The notes under the pieces are model-generated. The model saw only the letters and a list, made by a program, of their open reading frames with translations, ran no database searches and was not told the DNA's origin. A DNA stretch of 64,000 bases from Roseomonas alba (GTDB lineage: Bacteria > Pseudomonadota > Alphaproteobacteria > Acetobacterales > Acetobacteraceae). Below are positions 31,420 to 41,656 of this stretch, one piece after another. The translations under genes were made by a program, and so were the position numbers. The DNA lies in the NCBI RefSeq assembly GCF_019430885.1, contig NZ_JAHYBZ010000007.1, positions 248,001-312,000 of the forward strand, in the 5' to 3' direction. Numbering within the stretch: position 1 is the stretch's first letter; each line of letters opens with the position of its first letter.

Positions 31420-31974
31420 TCACGGCAGCTTGCTGGTTCCCGCCGCGCGCAGGATACCCCGCGGACGCGCGGCCTTCTCGGCGATGCCGGAGATGCCTTG
31501 GCGCCTCGCGAGCTCGGCCCAGACCGCCTGGGGCGGGATGCCGGCATCCACCCAGACCACCATCAGGTGATAGAGCAGGTCCGCGCTCTCGAGCACCGTG
31601 GCGTCGCGGTTGCCGGTCGCGGCTTCGATGACGCATTCCACCGCTTCCTCGCCGAGCTTCTGCGCCACCTTGGCGGTGCCGCGGGCGAGCAGCCGGGCGG
31701 AGTGGGACGTCATGGTGTCGCCGGCCTGGCGGCGATCCTCGACCACCTTCCACAGCCGGTCGAGGATGGTCGCGTCGGCCCCCGCGATGGCCGGGGCCAG
31801 CGGGGCGAGCATGCGCTTCTCGGCCTTGCGCAGCACCTTGGGCAGCTTGGCCTTGGCAGCCGCCCGCGCGGTCGCCGGCACGCCGGCGGGCAGCGGGACC
31901 TTCGGTGCCTTGGCCGGCGGCTTCTTGGTCGTGGCCTTCTTGGCGACGGCCTTCTTCTTCGTCTCCTTGGCCAT
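31420..31974 (-). CDS. hisE: Phosphoribosyl-ATP diphosphatase with basic N-terminal extension
   Basis: The product is 184 residues from the ATG at 31974. HisE cleaves phosphoribosyl-ATP to phosphoribosyl-AMP and pyrophosphate in histidine synthesis. The catalytic domain (about 68-160) carries [26 protein letters not shown] and [13 protein letters not shown]. Typical HisE proteins have about 105 residues. The extra N-terminal 60 residues begin [20 protein letters not shown] and are Lys/Ala/Pro-rich, like histone H1 or HU tails. The ATG shares one base with the hisF stop (TAATG). A later start cannot be excluded, but no in-frame ATG with a good ribosome-binding site lies between. Confidence 0.88.
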   Translation of the reverse strand: MAKETKKKAVAKKATTKKPPAKAPKVPLPAGVPATARAAAKAKLPKVLRKAEKRMLAPLAPAIAGADATILDRLWKVVEDRRQAGDTMTSHSARLLARGTAKVAQKLGEEAVECVIEAATGNRDATVLESADLLYHLMVVWVDAGIPPQAVWAELARRQGISGIAEKAARPRGILRAAGTSKLP

Positions 31975-32756
31975 TACGCGGCCCTCCTGCTGCGCGGGGC
32001 CCGGCGCACCGGCAGGCCGGCCGCGGCAAGCGCGGCCTTGGCATCGGCGATGCTGAATTCCCCGTAGTGAAACACACTGGCGGCGAGCAGCCCGGTCGCG
32101 CCGGCCTTCGCACCCTCGACGAAGTGTTCCGGCGCGCCGACGCCGCCGGACGCGACGATGGGCAGGCGGATCGCCGCGCGCACCGCGCGCGTCAGCGGCA
32201 GGTCGAAGCCCTGCTTGGTGCCGTCGCGATCCATCGAGGTGAGCAGGATTTCGCCCGCGCCGAGGGATTCGACGCGCCGCGCCCATTCCACCGCATCGAT
32301 GCCGGTGCCCCGGCGGCCGCCATGGGTGAAGACCTCCCAGCCCTCGCCGGTTTCCTTCTTCCGCGCGTCGATGGCGACGACGATGGCCTGGCTGCCGAAG
32401 GCCTCGGCGCAGCGGCGCACGACATCGGGATCGGCAATCGCCGCGGAATTGATCGAGACCTTGTCCGCCCCGGCGAGCAGCAGGCGCCGGGCATCGTCCA
32501 CGCTGCGCACGCCGCCGCCGACGGTCAGCGGGATGAAGACCTCGGCCGCGGTGCGGGAGACGACGTCGAGGATGGTGTCGCGGTTCTCGTGGGAGGCGGT
32601 GATGTCGAGGAAGGTAACCTCGTCCGCGCCCTCGGCGTCATAGGCGCGGGCCTGCTCCACCGGGTCGCCCGCGTCACGCAGTTCGACGAAATTCACGCCC
32701 TTCACGACGCGTCCGTCCTTCACATCCAGGCAGGGAATGACGCGCAGGGCGAGCAC
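31974..32756 (-). CDS. hisF: Imidazole glycerol phosphate synthase cyclase subunit
   Basis: The product is 260 residues from the GTG at 32756. HisF uses ammonia from HisH to make imidazole glycerol phosphate and AICAR. The (beta/alpha)8 barrel carries the catalytic Asp in [16 protein letters not shown] (about D11) and in [13 protein letters not shown] (about D130). Phosphate-binding loops are LTVGGGVRS and [12 protein letters not shown]. HisH is not encoded in this window. The next gene, hisE, overlaps its stop by one base. An unrelated gene lies upstream on the other strand, separating it from hisA. Confidence 0.95.
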   Translation of the reverse strand: MLALRVIPCLDVKDGRVVKGVNFVELRDAGDPVEQARAYDAEGADEVTFLDITASHENRDTILDVVSRTAAEVFIPLTVGGGVRSVDDARRLLLAGADKVSINSAAIADPDVVRRCAEAFGSQAIVVAIDARKKETGEGWEVFTHGGRRGTGIDAVEWARRVESLGAGEILLTSMDRDGTKQGFDLPLTRAVRAAIRLPIVASGGVGAPEHFVEGAKAGATGLLAASVFHYGEFSIADAKAALAAAGLPVRRAPRSRRAA

Positions 32757-32883
32757 CGGGCGGATGACCTTTCATCTTGTCGGGAAAACGACGCCTGTGA
32801 CGGCTTGGACTTCCGTGACAGTCGAGTGCGGCGGAATGATGCGTCCGGTCAAGTGAAGCGATCGGGACGAGGGAGCAGATCTG

Positions 32884-33275
32884 ATGCGCGGAATCGGCGT
32901 GTTGGAGGATGGCTTTGTCTTCACCGAGGATGAGCTCGAGCGGGGAACGCCCCGCTTCTGGTGGGGCCCACGCAAGCGCGCGGCGTTCGATCGTGCATTA
33001 GCGCGCCGCGGCCTGACGCGGAAGAAACAGGATGAGGAGACGGAGTCCTCTTCCTCGGACGATACTGGCGACGACGCCTCCTCATCCGTCCTGGTCGCGG
33101 GCGCCTCGGCGGAGATGGTCTTGGAGACCGCGGAAAAGAAGACCGAGACCGGCGGATCGTGGTTCGGGTCGTGGGGGGGGCGCGGTCCGACGGGGGCGGC
33201 TCGTCCGACTCCGGGGGTTCCTCCGGCTCGGACAGCGGCGGCAGCTCCGACGGCGGAAGCAGTTCGAGCGAATAG
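32884..33275 (+). pseudogene. Small acidic Ser/Gly-rich protein gene with a frameshift at a G8 tract
   Basis: The frame starts at the ATG at 32884 with GAGGGAG about 10 bases upstream. The first 95 residues read MRGIGVLEDGFVFTEDELER, then basic (RKRAAFDRALARRGLTRKKQ) and acidic/Ser-rich segments. At 33173-33180 is a run of eight G. In the present frame the rest is atypical and would run to 33378 over hisA. One extra G, or a -1 slip, would join it to a frame ending at TAG 33273-33275, encoding a repetitive tail of S, D and G (SDSGGSSGSDSGGSSDGGSS). The joined protein would have 131 residues. A sequencing error, a phase-variable tract or programmed frameshifting are all possible. I recognise no family. 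Confidence 0.55.
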
Positions 33276-33313
33276 TCCCCTCTATCAAACGTCCGGCGGA
33301 GGGCTGCCTTCGC

Positions 33314-34042
33314 TCAGGCTGCCGCGGCCAGCGCGGCCTTGGGCTCGATGCGCCCATCATACAGCGCGCGGCCGATGATGGCCCCTTCGATGCCGGCCTT
33401 CGCATCCTGAAGCGCGATCAGGTCCTCGACCCCCGCCACGCCGCCGGAGGCGATGACGGGCAGGGTCACGGCGCGGGCGATCGCCGCGGTGGCGGCGACG
33501 TTCACGCCGCCCAGCATGCCGTCGCGGCCGATATCGGTGCAGATGACCGCGGCCGCGCCGGAATCCTCGAAGCGCTTTGCGAGGTCGGTGGCCGTGACAT
33601 CGGAGGTCTCCGCCCAGCCTTCCGTCGCGACCATGCCGTCGCGCGCATCGATGCCGAGGGCCACGCGCCCGGGGAAGGCACGGCAGGCTTCGCGGGTGAA
33701 GGACGGATCCTTCAGCGCCGCGCTGCCCAGGATGATTCGGCTGATGCCGGCCGCGAGCCAGGCTTCGGCCACCGCCATGCTGCGAATGCCGCCGCCGAGC
33801 TGCACCCGTGCGCCCGGCACGGCGCCGAGGATGCCGCGCACGGCCTCCGCATTCTCCGGCCTGCCCGCAAAGGCGCCGTCGAGGTCGACCACATGCACCC
33901 AGGTGAAGCCGGCCTCGACGAAGGCCCGCGCCTGGGCAGCTGGATCCTCGGCATAGATCGTCGCCTGGTCCATCTCGCCGCGCTTGAGGCGGACCACCTG
34001 CCCGCCCTTGAGGTCGATGGCGGGATAAAGGGTGAGGGTCAT
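33314..34042 (-). CDS. hisA: Phosphoribosylformimino-5-aminoimidazole carboxamide ribotide isomerase
   Basis: The product is 242 residues. HisA isomerises ProFAR to PRFAR in histidine synthesis. It is the usual (beta/alpha)8 barrel with the catalytic Asp in [14 protein letters not shown] (about D9) and the second in [11 protein letters not shown]; phosphate-binding loops are LGGGIRS and [11 protein letters not shown]. It is preceded by the membrane glycosyltransferase gene 33 bases upstream. The gene between hisA and hisF lies on the opposite strand, so hisA and hisF are probably transcribed separately. Confidence 0.95.
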   Translation of the reverse strand: MTLTLYPAIDLKGGQVVRLKRGEMDQATIYAEDPAAQARAFVEAGFTWVHVVDLDGAFAGRPENAEAVRGILGAVPGARVQLGGGIRSMAVAEAWLAAGISRIILGSAALKDPSFTREACRAFPGRVALGIDARDGMVATEGWAETSDVTATDLAKRFEDSGAAAVICTDIGRDGMLGGVNVAATAAIARAVTLPVIASGGVAGVEDLIALQDAKAGIEGAIIGRALYDGRIEPKAALAAAA

Positions 34043-34075
34043 CGGCCTGCCGTCAGGATCTGGGGAAGCGGCGGC

Positions 34076-35563
34076 TCATTCCGCGCGGCGGCGATATACG
34101 TCAACCGAGGCGCTTCCAAAAGGGACCGTCGCGATCCTGTCGAAGGCGTCGAGATCGATCCTGCGCGGTCCCACCCAGGCGATCGGCTCGCGGATGAGGT
34201 AGACCTGCCGAACCTCCGCCGGGATCGCGACGTCATTGCCAATCTGACATGGCATGCGCTCCCGGACCGTCGGGGACAGGTAGGCCACGGACTGGCCGGC
34301 GCGAAAGCAACGGAAGCCGGTGCGGAACGCCGGCGGCAGGTCGAAGATCTCGAAAGAGTCGTGGGTCACGATGCTGCTGTCATCGGCCACGGCATTCGCA
34401 TAGAGCGCGGCCTCGCGCAGCGCATTGCCCCAGGGCGGTCCGAAGGGCTCGGCCCGCGCCACGGCGACGGCTGCAACCGACGCAAGGAGTGTCATCGGAA
34501 GAGCTGCGATGCCGAAGGATTTCGGCGCGGCATGCCGCGCCAGCATGATCGCACCCATCGCCGCCATGACGAACAGAACGGGATTCGCCCACCTGACATA
34601 TCTTGCATAGGGCGGGGTGCTCGGCTTCAGAAGGATGAGCAATCCGAGGAAGGCCAGGGCCGACAGCAGCAGGGCCAGGAATATCAGGGCTGTCCGGTAG
34701 TCCAGGCCGCCGCCTTTGCGGAATGCGACGACGCAGGCTGCCGAGAGCAGGAACGCCCCGCCGACGGCATAGACGTTCAGGGCGGACAGAACCCGGAATA
34801 TGTCGTCCGAACCTCCGCCGGCCGTGAAGCCACTCGACGATTTCAGGATGAACTTGAGGAGCATCCAGAGGCTGACGAGCACGGCAGCGACGGTGAGCCC
34901 CGCCAGGATTCCGAGGCCCACTCCACGCGACAGGCCCTGCCGGAAGGCAAGGAGCGTCACGATGGCGGGCGCGAAGCCGAACATCGCCCCGAAGGGATGT
35001 AGCAGGGCGAGCGCCAGGCCCAGCCAGGACGCCAGGACCAGACGGCCATGGGAAATGGCGCAGAGCATGGCGATTCCGGTCACCGACATCAGACCGTACA
35101 TGCGCGCTTCCGCGCTGTGCTCGCGCCATGCGGCATCGAGGACGAGACAGAGCAGGATGATCGACACGAGAAGGGGCGCTTCGGCATCCTGCCGTCCCGC
35201 CAGACAGATCCAGATGAGTAGGCCGGCAACGCCGATCAGCGTCAGAACCAGGGGGGCCCTGACGAAATACTCCAGCGACAGGCCATTGAAGTGGATCGCG
35301 TCGGAGATCAGGCGCGTGATCGCATAGATGGTCGGAAAATGCGGATCGACATCCGTGCTGAGCAACACCGACCAGCGCAGCACGCCGATGGGGAGCACAT
35401 ACGGCCCGCGCGTCGGCGCATGGACCGGCATATACGCCAGTCCCATGCTGTAGAACTCGTCGATCCAAAGACTGTTGGCCCCGATGGCCAGCCAGATCTT
35501 CAGACCGACGAAAACGGCGGCAAGAGCAGCAATCCAGCGTGCTGTTAGCTGCAGGATTGCCAT
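34076..35563 (-). CDS. GT39-like (GT-C) membrane glycosyltransferase
   Basis: The product is 495 residues with about 10-12 hydrophobic segments in the first 370 residues and a soluble C-terminal periplasmic-type domain of about 120 residues. The first loop has SLWIDEFYSMGLA at about 31-43, the WxDE pattern of GT-C enzymes that use lipid-linked sugars (ArnT, GT39, GT83). It probably transfers a sugar from a polyprenyl phosphate at the inner membrane. The gene uses more A and T than its neighbours. It starts 5 bases after the nitronate monooxygenase gene, and ends 33 bases before hisA. The acceptor is unknown. Confidence 0.8.
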   Translation of the reverse strand: MAILQLTARWIAALAAVFVGLKIWLAIGANSLWIDEFYSMGLAYMPVHAPTRGPYVLPIGVLRWSVLLSTDVDPHFPTIYAITRLISDAIHFNGLSLEYFVRAPLVLTLIGVAGLLIWICLAGRQDAEAPLLVSIILLCLVLDAAWREHSAEARMYGLMSVTGIAMLCAISHGRLVLASWLGLALALLHPFGAMFGFAPAIVTLLAFRQGLSRGVGLGILAGLTVAAVLVSLWMLLKFILKSSSGFTAGGGSDDIFRVLSALNVYAVGGAFLLSAACVVAFRKGGGLDYRTALIFLALLLSALAFLGLLILLKPSTPPYARYVRWANPVLFVMAAMGAIMLARHAAPKSFGIAALPMTLLASVAAVAVARAEPFGPPWGNALREAALYANAVADDSSIVTHDSFEIFDLPPAFRTGFRCFRAGQSVAYLSPTVRERMPCQIGNDVAIPAEVRQVYLIREPIAWVGPRRIDLDAFDRIATVPFGSASVDVYRRRAE

Positions 35564-35568
35564 CGCAC

Positions 35569-37011
35569 CTACCGGCCCGTGAGGATCCGCTCCACCAACT
35601 GCTTCACCGTCGGCACGAACCCGTTCGAGTAGAAGGGGTCCGACCCGAAGCGATAGGCATTGTGCCCGGCGAACATCAGGTTGTGTTCCATCGCCCCGTC
35701 ATGGGCGACGTCCTGCAGCGTCTTCTGGATGCAGAAGCTGCGCGGGTCGGCCTTCTTGCCGTTGGAGAAATCGGGTTCGTGCTGCGACCAGTTGCTGAAC
35801 CGGCACTGGGACAGACAGCCCATACAGTCCACCTGGTCCTTCACGATCTCCCGCGCCTTTTCGGGCACCACGAAGATCAGCGTGTTGTCCGGCGTGCGCA
35901 TCGCCTCGGTGAAGCCTTCGGCCTCCCAGTGGTTGATGCGGGCCAGGTCGTGCGGCGTGACATAGACGATGCGCTTGCGCGGACCGACGCCGTATTCGGC
36001 CAGGTGTTCGCCGATCGGTTCGGCGGTGAAGGCGACCTGGCGCTCGTTGCGCTCCTCCAGCTCCTGGAGGAATTCGTTGCGCACGGCGCTGCTGTAGAAG
36101 CCGGTGGGTGAGAAAGGCTGCAGCAGCACGTCGCCCTTCTTCAGCGTCATCAGCCGCTGCTTCCAGGCGTCGGAGATCGGGCTTTCGCGGGTCACCAGCG
36201 GACGGGTGCCGAACTGGAAGGCGACGGGCCCAAGCTCGGGGTTGTCGATCCAGTCCTCCCATTCCTCCAGCCACCAGACGCCGCCGGCCATGATGATGGG
36301 GGTGTCGTCCAGGCCGAATTCGCGCATCTGCTGGCGCAGCTTCAGCACGCGGGCATAGGGGGCCTCGGGCTTGCGCGGGTCCTCGCTGTTCGACAGGCCA
36401 TTATGGCCGCCGGCGAGCCAGGGATCCTCATACACCACGCCGCCGAGCCATTCCCGTGTCTTGGAATAGGCGCGCTTCCACAGCGCGTTGAAGGCGCGGG
36501 CGGAGGAGACGATGGGGTAGTAGTGCACGCCGTAGTCGCGCGCGATGTCGGCCAGGCGATAGGGCATCCCCGCGCCGCAGGTGATGCCGTGGATCAGGCC
36601 CTTGGCCCCGTCCAGCATGCCGCGCGCGACGCGCTCCGCGCCGCCCATCTCCCACAGGATGTTGGCGTGGATGCGGCCCTTGCCACCGGCCATCTCCCAC
36701 GCCTTCTTCGCCTGAGTGATGGCGCCGTCGATGGCGTAGCGGACCAGCTCCTCATGCCGCTCGCGGCGGGTCTTGCCATGATAGACCTGGGGGATCGGCC
36801 TGCCCGACGCGTCATAGGTATCGGCATTGACCGCGGAGAAGGTGCCGACCCCGCCCGAGGCCGCCCAGGCGCCGCAGGAGGCCCCGTTGGAGACGGAAAC
36901 TCCCTTGCCGCCCTCGACCAGGGGCAGGACGTCGACGCCGCCCATGCGGATCGCGTTGATGGCCTTCAAGAGACGGACGCTCCCGGAAAGAACATGACGA
37001 TCATATGGCAC
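35569..37011 (-). CDS. Nitronate monooxygenase-like FMN protein
   Basis: The product is 480 residues from the GTG at 37011, preceded by AGGAG. It belongs to the nitronate monooxygenase/2-nitropropane dioxygenase-type FMN barrel. Family segments include NGASCGAWAASGGVGTFSAV, GLIHGITCGAGMPYRL, PIIMAGGVWWLEEW and PVAFQFGTRPLV. It is longer than the classical 350-residue enzyme and has a Cys-rich tail (DCMGCLSQCRFSNW at about 413-426). It may be an oxidoreductase with another substrate; the activity is inferred. It lies between the GT-C gene and pnp on the same strand. Confidence 0.82.
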   Translation of the reverse strand: MPYDRHVLSGSVRLLKAINAIRMGGVDVLPLVEGGKGVSVSNGASCGAWAASGGVGTFSAVNADTYDASGRPIPQVYHGKTRRERHEELVRYAIDGAITQAKKAWEMAGGKGRIHANILWEMGGAERVARGMLDGAKGLIHGITCGAGMPYRLADIARDYGVHYYPIVSSARAFNALWKRAYSKTREWLGGVVYEDPWLAGGHNGLSNSEDPRKPEAPYARVLKLRQQMREFGLDDTPIIMAGGVWWLEEWEDWIDNPELGPVAFQFGTRPLVTRESPISDAWKQRLMTLKKGDVLLQPFSPTGFYSSAVRNEFLQELEERNERQVAFTAEPIGEHLAEYGVGPRKRIVYVTPHDLARINHWEAEGFTEAMRTPDNTLIFVVPEKAREIVKDQVDCMGCLSQCRFSNWSQHEPDFSNGKKADPRSFCIQKTLQDVAHDGAMEHNLMFAGHNAYRFGSDPFYSNGFVPTVKQLVERILTGR

Positions 37012-37055
37012 CGGCCGGGGCTCCTGTCAGGCTCCCCGGCCGCGCCGTTACAGTG

Positions 37056-39269
37056 TCAGTTGGCGGCTTCGCCGCGGTCGCGACGCGGGCCGCGATCGCC
37101 ACGGTCCCGTCGCGGGCCACGGTCGTCCTCGCCTTCCGCGCGCGGGCGCTTCGCACCCACCTGCTCGGTGATGTCCGCACCCGTGGCCTGGTCGACCACG
37201 CGCATGGACAGCTTCACCTTGCCGCGCTCGTCGAAGCCGATGACCTTGACCTTCACCTGGTCGCCTTCCTTGACGACGTCGGTGGTCTTGTTCACGCGGT
37301 CCTGGGCCAGTTCGGAGATGTGGACGAGGCCGTCCTTGGCGCCGAGGAAGTTCACGAAGGCGCCGAAATCGGCGGTCTTCACGACCTTGCCGTTGTAGAT
37401 CACGCCGATCTCGGGCTCGGCCACGATGCCGCGGATCCAGTCGATCGCCTTCTGCGCCGCCTCGGTCGAGGTCGCGGCGACCTTGATCGTGCCGTCATCC
37501 TCGATGTCGATCTTGGTGCCGGTCTGCTCGGTGATCTCGCGGATCACCTTGCCGCCCGACCCGATCACGTCGCGGATCTTGTCCTTCGGCACGTTGATCA
37601 CGGTGATGCGCGGCGCGGTGGCCGCCACATCGGTGCGGTGGCCGGTCAGGCCCTTCGACATCTCGCCCAGGATGTGCAGGCGGCCGTCCTTGGCCTGGCC
37701 CAGGGCGATCTTCATGATCTCGAAGGTGATGGACGTGATCTTGATGTCCATCTGGAGCGAGGTCACGCCCGCCTCGGTGCCCGCCACCTTGAAGTCCATG
37801 TCGCCGAGGTGGTCCTCGTCGCCCAGGATGTCGGACAGCACGGCGAAGCCGCGATCTTCCTTGATCAGGCCCATGGCGATGCCGGCGCAGGGGCGCTTCA
37901 GCGGCACGCCGGCGTCCATCAGCGACAGGGAGGTGCCGCAGACGGTCGCCATCGAGGAGGAGCCGTTGGACTCCGTGATCTCGGAGACGACGCGCACCGT
38001 GTAGGGGAACTTCTCCTTCTCCGGCAGCAGCGGGTGGATGGCGCGCCAGGCGAGCTTGCCATGGCCCACTTCGCGGCGGCCCGGGGATCCCATGCGGCCC
38101 GTCTCGTTCACCGAGTACGGAGGGAAGTTGTAGTGCAGCATGAAGTCCTCACGGTACTCGCCCGTGAGGGCATCGATGATCTGCTCATCCTGGCCGGTGC
38201 CCAGCGTCGCGACGCAGAGCGCCTGGGTCTCGCCACGGGTGAACAGCGCCGAGCCATGCGCGCGCGGCAGCACGCCGACCTCGGCCATGATCGGGCGCAC
38301 GGTCTTGGTGTCGCGGCCGTCGATGCGCAGGCCGGTGTCGAGAATGTTGTTGCGGACGACGTCCGCCTCCAGCTCCTTCAGCAGGCCCTTCGCCGCGGCG
38401 ACGTCGGCGCCCTCGGCTTCCAGGGCGGCGACCACCGCCTTCTTCACCGCGCCCACCTTCTCCTGGCGGACCAGCTTCTGCGTCTCGGTGTAGGCGACCG
38501 CCATGTCGGCGCGGCCGAGCTCGGAGATGCGGGCCTTGAGGGCCTTGGTGGCCTCGGATTCCTCGGGAACCGCCCAGGGTTCCTTGGCGGCGACCTCAGC
38601 GAGGGCGATGATCGCCTCGATCACCGGCTGGAACGCCTTGTGGCCGAATTCGACGGCGCCGAGCATGATCTCCTCGGTCAGCTCATGCGCCTCGGATTCC
38701 ACCATCAGCACACCTTCGGAGGTGCCGGCGAGGACGAGGTCGAGCGCGCTGGTCTTGCGCTCCTCGAGCGTCGGGTTCAGCACGTACTGGCCGTTGATGT
38801 AGCCGACGCGGGCGCCGGCGATCGGGCCGAAGAAGGGAATGCCCGACAGCGTCAGCGCGGCCGAGCAGCCGACCATCGCGACGATGTCCGCCTCATTCTC
38901 CATGTCGTGCGACAGCACCGTCGCGACGACCTGCACCTCGTTGCGGAACCCATCGGGGAACAGCGGGCGAATCGGGCGGTCGATCAGGCGGGAGACCAGG
39001 GTCTCGAATTCCGAAGGCCGGCCTTCGCGCTTGAAGAAGCCGCCGGGGATCTTGCCCGCGGCGAACGCCTTCTCCTGGTAGTTCACGGTCAGCGGGAAGA
39101 AGTCCTGGCCCGGCTTCACCGAGCGCGCGCCGACGGCGGTGCACAGCACGATGGTGTCGCCCAGGCGGGCCACGACGGCGCCATCGGCCTGGCGGGCGAT
39201 CTTGCCCGTTTCGAGCACCAGGGTCTTGCCGCCCCAGGGAATTTCCTTGCGGAAGTAGTTTTCGAACAT
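37056..39269 (-). CDS. pnp: Polyribonucleotide nucleotidyltransferase (PNPase)
   Basis: The product is 737 residues from the ATG at 39269, with AGAGGA 8 bases upstream. PNPase degrades RNA from the 3' end by phosphorolysis within the degradosome. Two RNase PH-like domains are present (about 1-220 and 310-540; [21 protein letters not shown], in parts, is in the first). A KH domain follows at about 553-615 ([12 protein letters not shown]), and an S1 domain at about 622-690 ([18 protein letters not shown]). The tail is Arg/Asp/Gly-rich ([17 protein letters not shown]). rpsO, its usual neighbour, is not adjacent. A hairpin lies in its leader. Confidence 0.96.
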   Translation of the reverse strand: MFENYFRKEIPWGGKTLVLETGKIARQADGAVVARLGDTIVLCTAVGARSVKPGQDFFPLTVNYQEKAFAAGKIPGGFFKREGRPSEFETLVSRLIDRPIRPLFPDGFRNEVQVVATVLSHDMENEADIVAMVGCSAALTLSGIPFFGPIAGARVGYINGQYVLNPTLEERKTSALDLVLAGTSEGVLMVESEAHELTEEIMLGAVEFGHKAFQPVIEAIIALAEVAAKEPWAVPEESEATKALKARISELGRADMAVAYTETQKLVRQEKVGAVKKAVVAALEAEGADVAAAKGLLKELEADVVRNNILDTGLRIDGRDTKTVRPIMAEVGVLPRAHGSALFTRGETQALCVATLGTGQDEQIIDALTGEYREDFMLHYNFPPYSVNETGRMGSPGRREVGHGKLAWRAIHPLLPEKEKFPYTVRVVSEITESNGSSSMATVCGTSLSLMDAGVPLKRPCAGIAMGLIKEDRGFAVLSDILGDEDHLGDMDFKVAGTEAGVTSLQMDIKITSITFEIMKIALGQAKDGRLHILGEMSKGLTGHRTDVAATAPRITVINVPKDKIRDVIGSGGKVIREITEQTGTKIDIEDDGTIKVAATSTEAAQKAIDWIRGIVAEPEIGVIYNGKVVKTADFGAFVNFLGAKDGLVHISELAQDRVNKTTDVVKEGDQVKVKVIGFDERGKVKLSMRVVDQATGADITEQVGAKRPRAEGEDDRGPRRDRGDRGPRRDRGEAAN

Positions 39270-39284
39270 CTGTCGTCCTCTTGG

Positions 39285-39309
39285 GCGCCGGACCCCCAGG
39301 ATCCGGCGC
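39285..39309 (-). promoter_or_regulatory. Hairpin in the pnp leader
   Basis: GCGCCGGA (39285-39292) pairs perfectly with TCCGGCGC (39302-39309) across a 9-base loop. In the pnp mRNA it lies 16-40 bases before the ATG, directly upstream of the ribosome-binding site. Enterobacterial pnp is autoregulated through such a leader stem cut by RNase III; a similar role here is inferred. Confidence 0.45.
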
Positions 39310-39743
39310 GAACCGTGAGCGCCCGGTTCCTGGGGCGCCGTCACGGTGGAATGGGGCGGATCACGCCCCGGAATGCGACGCGGAGGGCAGAACAGGTCGG
39401 AGCCGGGGAGTTCGGGACACGGGGCCGGTTGGTCGGCGTCTCGGGCGGCATGGGGAGGGCCCATCGCGGGTCACGCGACGGGAAGGCCGCCCATGTGGCC
39501 GGAAACGCCGCGGCAAGTCAGGTCCTTGAGGCCCGCGGCGATCGCTGTCAGCCCGCCGCGATCGCGGCGGTCGGGGGGCCTGGCACATCCCGGCCGGGTC
39601 CCTCCGGGCGCCCATATGGCGCGAAACCCGGGGAAATGCCATGGGAAAGTCCGGGGCCGCCGGTCGCGCCGGGTGGCGCGCCGCCCCGATGGTGTTCCGG
39701 CCGCTTGGCGTGCCCTTCGCGGCCGTCTATTGGAACCGGACCC
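39310..39743. other. Intergenic region between divergent pnp and chorismate mutase genes
   Basis: About 430 bp of GC-rich sequence. It must hold the promoters of both genes. I see no gene, no rpsO, no repeat of families A to C and no clear operator. Open frames crossing it on either strand are long only because stops are rare at this GC content. Confidence 0.6.
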
Positions 39744-40577
39744 ATGCCCGATACGCCTTCTACGCCCGTGTCGCCCGACGAGATCACTGCCCTGCGCGGC
39801 GAGATCGATGCGCTCGACGACGCGCTGCACGACCTGCTGATGCGGCGTTCCGCCGTGGTCGGCCGGCTTGCCGGCAGCCGGGCCAAGGGCGTCGGATCAC
39901 CGCTGCGGCCGGGGCGGGAGGCGGCGGTGCTGCGCCGCCTGCTCGCCCGCCATGACGGCCGCCTGGGGCGCGAGCGCATCGTGCGCATCTGGCGTGAAAT
40001 CTTCATGGCAAGCTCGGCCATCCAGGGCGCGGTTTCGGTCGCGGTGCATGCCCCAGCGGGCGAAACCCGTCTGGCGCAGGAACATTTCGGCCCGATCGCG
40101 CCGATGCGTGTCCATCCGACTCCCGCCCGCGCCCTGGCCGCGGTCAGCGCAGGGGAGGCCTCGGTCGCCGTACTGCCGCTGCCGGCGGAAGGCGAGGAAG
40201 CGGCGACCGCCTGGTGGGCCTGGCTCGACGTGCCACGGCTGCAGGTGGTCGCGCGGCTGCCCTTCATGGCCGCGACGGACGGGGTCGGTGCGCTGGTCGT
40301 CGCCCCGGTGCCGCCCGATCCCTCGGGCGAGGATCGCAGCCTGGTGCTGGTCGAGGCCGAGGCCCGTGCCTCTCGCGGTCGCATCGCACAGGGTTTCGAG
40401 GAGGCCGGCTTCACCATGACCTCCCTGCTGCTGGCCCGGGCGGCGGACGAGACCCTCGCCCTGGCCGAGGTCGAAGGATTCCTGGGCGCGGAAGATCCGC
40501 GCCTCGCCGCGCTGCCCTGGCCGCGGCGCACCATTCTCGGCGCCTATTCCGCGCCGGTTCCTGGAGACCAGCCATGA
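39744..40577 (+). CDS. Chorismate mutase with a C-terminal prephenate dehydratase-like region
   Basis: The product is 277 residues from the ATG at 39744. Residues 12-95 form a type II (AroQ) chorismate mutase: [32 protein letters not shown], in parts, then [12 protein letters not shown] and [14 protein letters not shown]. The next 110 residues ([20 protein letters not shown]) look like a periplasmic-binding-like or prephenate dehydratase fold, but I see no catalytic TRF motif. The last 55 residues resemble an ACT regulatory unit ([20 protein letters not shown]). It makes prephenate for the next two genes. Its stop overlaps the hisC-like start (ATGA). Confidence 0.82.
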   Translation: MPDTPSTPVSPDEITALRGEIDALDDALHDLLMRRSAVVGRLAGSRAKGVGSPLRPGREAAVLRRLLARHDGRLGRERIVRIWREIFMASSAIQGAVSVAVHAPAGETRLAQEHFGPIAPMRVHPTPARALAAVSAGEASVAVLPLPAEGEEAATAWWAWLDVPRLQVVARLPFMAATDGVGALVVAPVPPDPSGEDRSLVLVEAEARASRGRIAQGFEEAGFTMTSLLLARAADETLALAEVEGFLGAEDPRLAALPWPRRTILGAYSAPVPGDQP

Positions 40578-41656
40578 CCGTGATGCCCCGCCCCTCGATC
40601 CTGTCGGTCGAGCCCTATGTCGGCGGTGAGTCCAAGATCCCGGGCGTGAACCGGATCGTGAAGCTGTCCTCGAACGAGGGCGCCTTCGGTCCCCCGCCCG
40701 GCGCCATTGAGGCGATCCGCGCCATGGCGGCCGAGGCGCATCGATATCCGGACGGGTCGGGCAAGGCGATCCGCGAGGCGATCGGGGCCCGCTTCGGGCT
40801 CGACCCCGCACGCATCGTAGTCGGCAATGGGTCGGACGAATTGCTGGCGCTGATCATCCTCGCCTATGGCGGCGAGGGCACGGACATCGTGATGAGCGCC
40901 CATGGCTTCCTGATGTACGAGATCACCGGCCGCTGGGCCGGCTGCCAGATCATCAAGGTGCCGGAGAAGAACCTGACCACCGATGTGGACGGCATGCTGG
41001 CCGCCGTCGGCCCGCGCACCCGCCTGGTCTTCCTGGCGAACCCGAACAACCCGACCGGGTCGATCCTGCCGCAGTCGGAAGTGGACCGCCTGCGTGCCGG
41101 GCTGCGGGAGGACATCCTCCTGGTGCTCGACAGCGCCTATGCCGAATACGTCACGCGGCCGGACTACGACGCGGGCGCCAAGCTGGTGGATGCCTCCGGC
41201 AACACTGTCATGACGCGCACCTTCTCCAAGATCTTCGGCATGGGCGGGATGCGGCTCGGCTGGGCCTACGCGCCGGCGCCGATCGTCGATGTGCTGTCGC
41301 GCGTGCGCGGGCCGTTCAACGTGAATGCCGCGGCGATGGCCGCCGGCGTCGCCGCACTCGCCGAGAAGGGCTGGATCGAGAAGTCCGTCGCCCACAACAC
41401 GGAATGGCGCGCCAAGGTGACGGCGGGGCTGGAAGCCGCCGGCATCAAGGTCTGGCCGAGCGAGGGCAACTTCCTGCTCGCCGATTTCGGCACGGCGGCG
41501 AAGGCGAAGGCGGCGGATGACGCGATGAAATCCCGCGGGCTGATCGTGCGCGCCATGGGCGGCTACGGCCTTGGGTCCTGCCTGCGCATCAGCATCGGCA
41601 CCGCCGAGGAATGCACAATGGTGATCGAGGCGCTGACCGCGTTCATGCATGGCTGA
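40574..41656 (+). CDS. hisC: Histidinol-phosphate/aromatic aminotransferase
   Basis: The product is 360 residues from the ATG at 40574, a fold-type I PLP aminotransferase. The substrate loop is [18 protein letters not shown]; the PLP region includes [12 protein letters not shown] and [14 protein letters not shown]. The PLP-binding Lys is in [17 protein letters not shown]. HisC enzymes also transaminate phenylpyruvate and prephenate. As it lies between chorismate mutase and cyclohexadienyl dehydrogenase genes, its job here is probably aromatic amino acid formation, perhaps along with histidine synthesis. It overlaps both neighbours (4 and 8 bases). Confidence 0.9.
   Translation: MTVMPRPSILSVEPYVGGESKIPGVNRIVKLSSNEGAFGPPPGAIEAIRAMAAEAHRYPDGSGKAIREAIGARFGLDPARIVVGNGSDELLALIILAYGGEGTDIVMSAHGFLMYEITGRWAGCQIIKVPEKNLTTDVDGMLAAVGPRTRLVFLANPNNPTGSILPQSEVDRLRAGLREDILLVLDSAYAEYVTRPDYDAGAKLVDASGNTVMTRTFSKIFGMGGMRLGWAYAPAPIVDVLSRVRGPFNVNAAAMAAGVAALAEKGWIEKSVAHNTEWRAKVTAGLEAAGIKVWPSEGNFLLADFGTAAKAKAADDAMKSRGLIVRAMGGYGLGSCLRISIGTAEECTMVIEALTAFMHG

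Noticed and set aside
37005-39740. Very long open frame on the plus strand opposite pnp
   Set aside because: It is antisense to a clear PNPase gene and is open only because stop codons are rare at this GC content. Only its end (from 39744) is real, as chorismate mutase.
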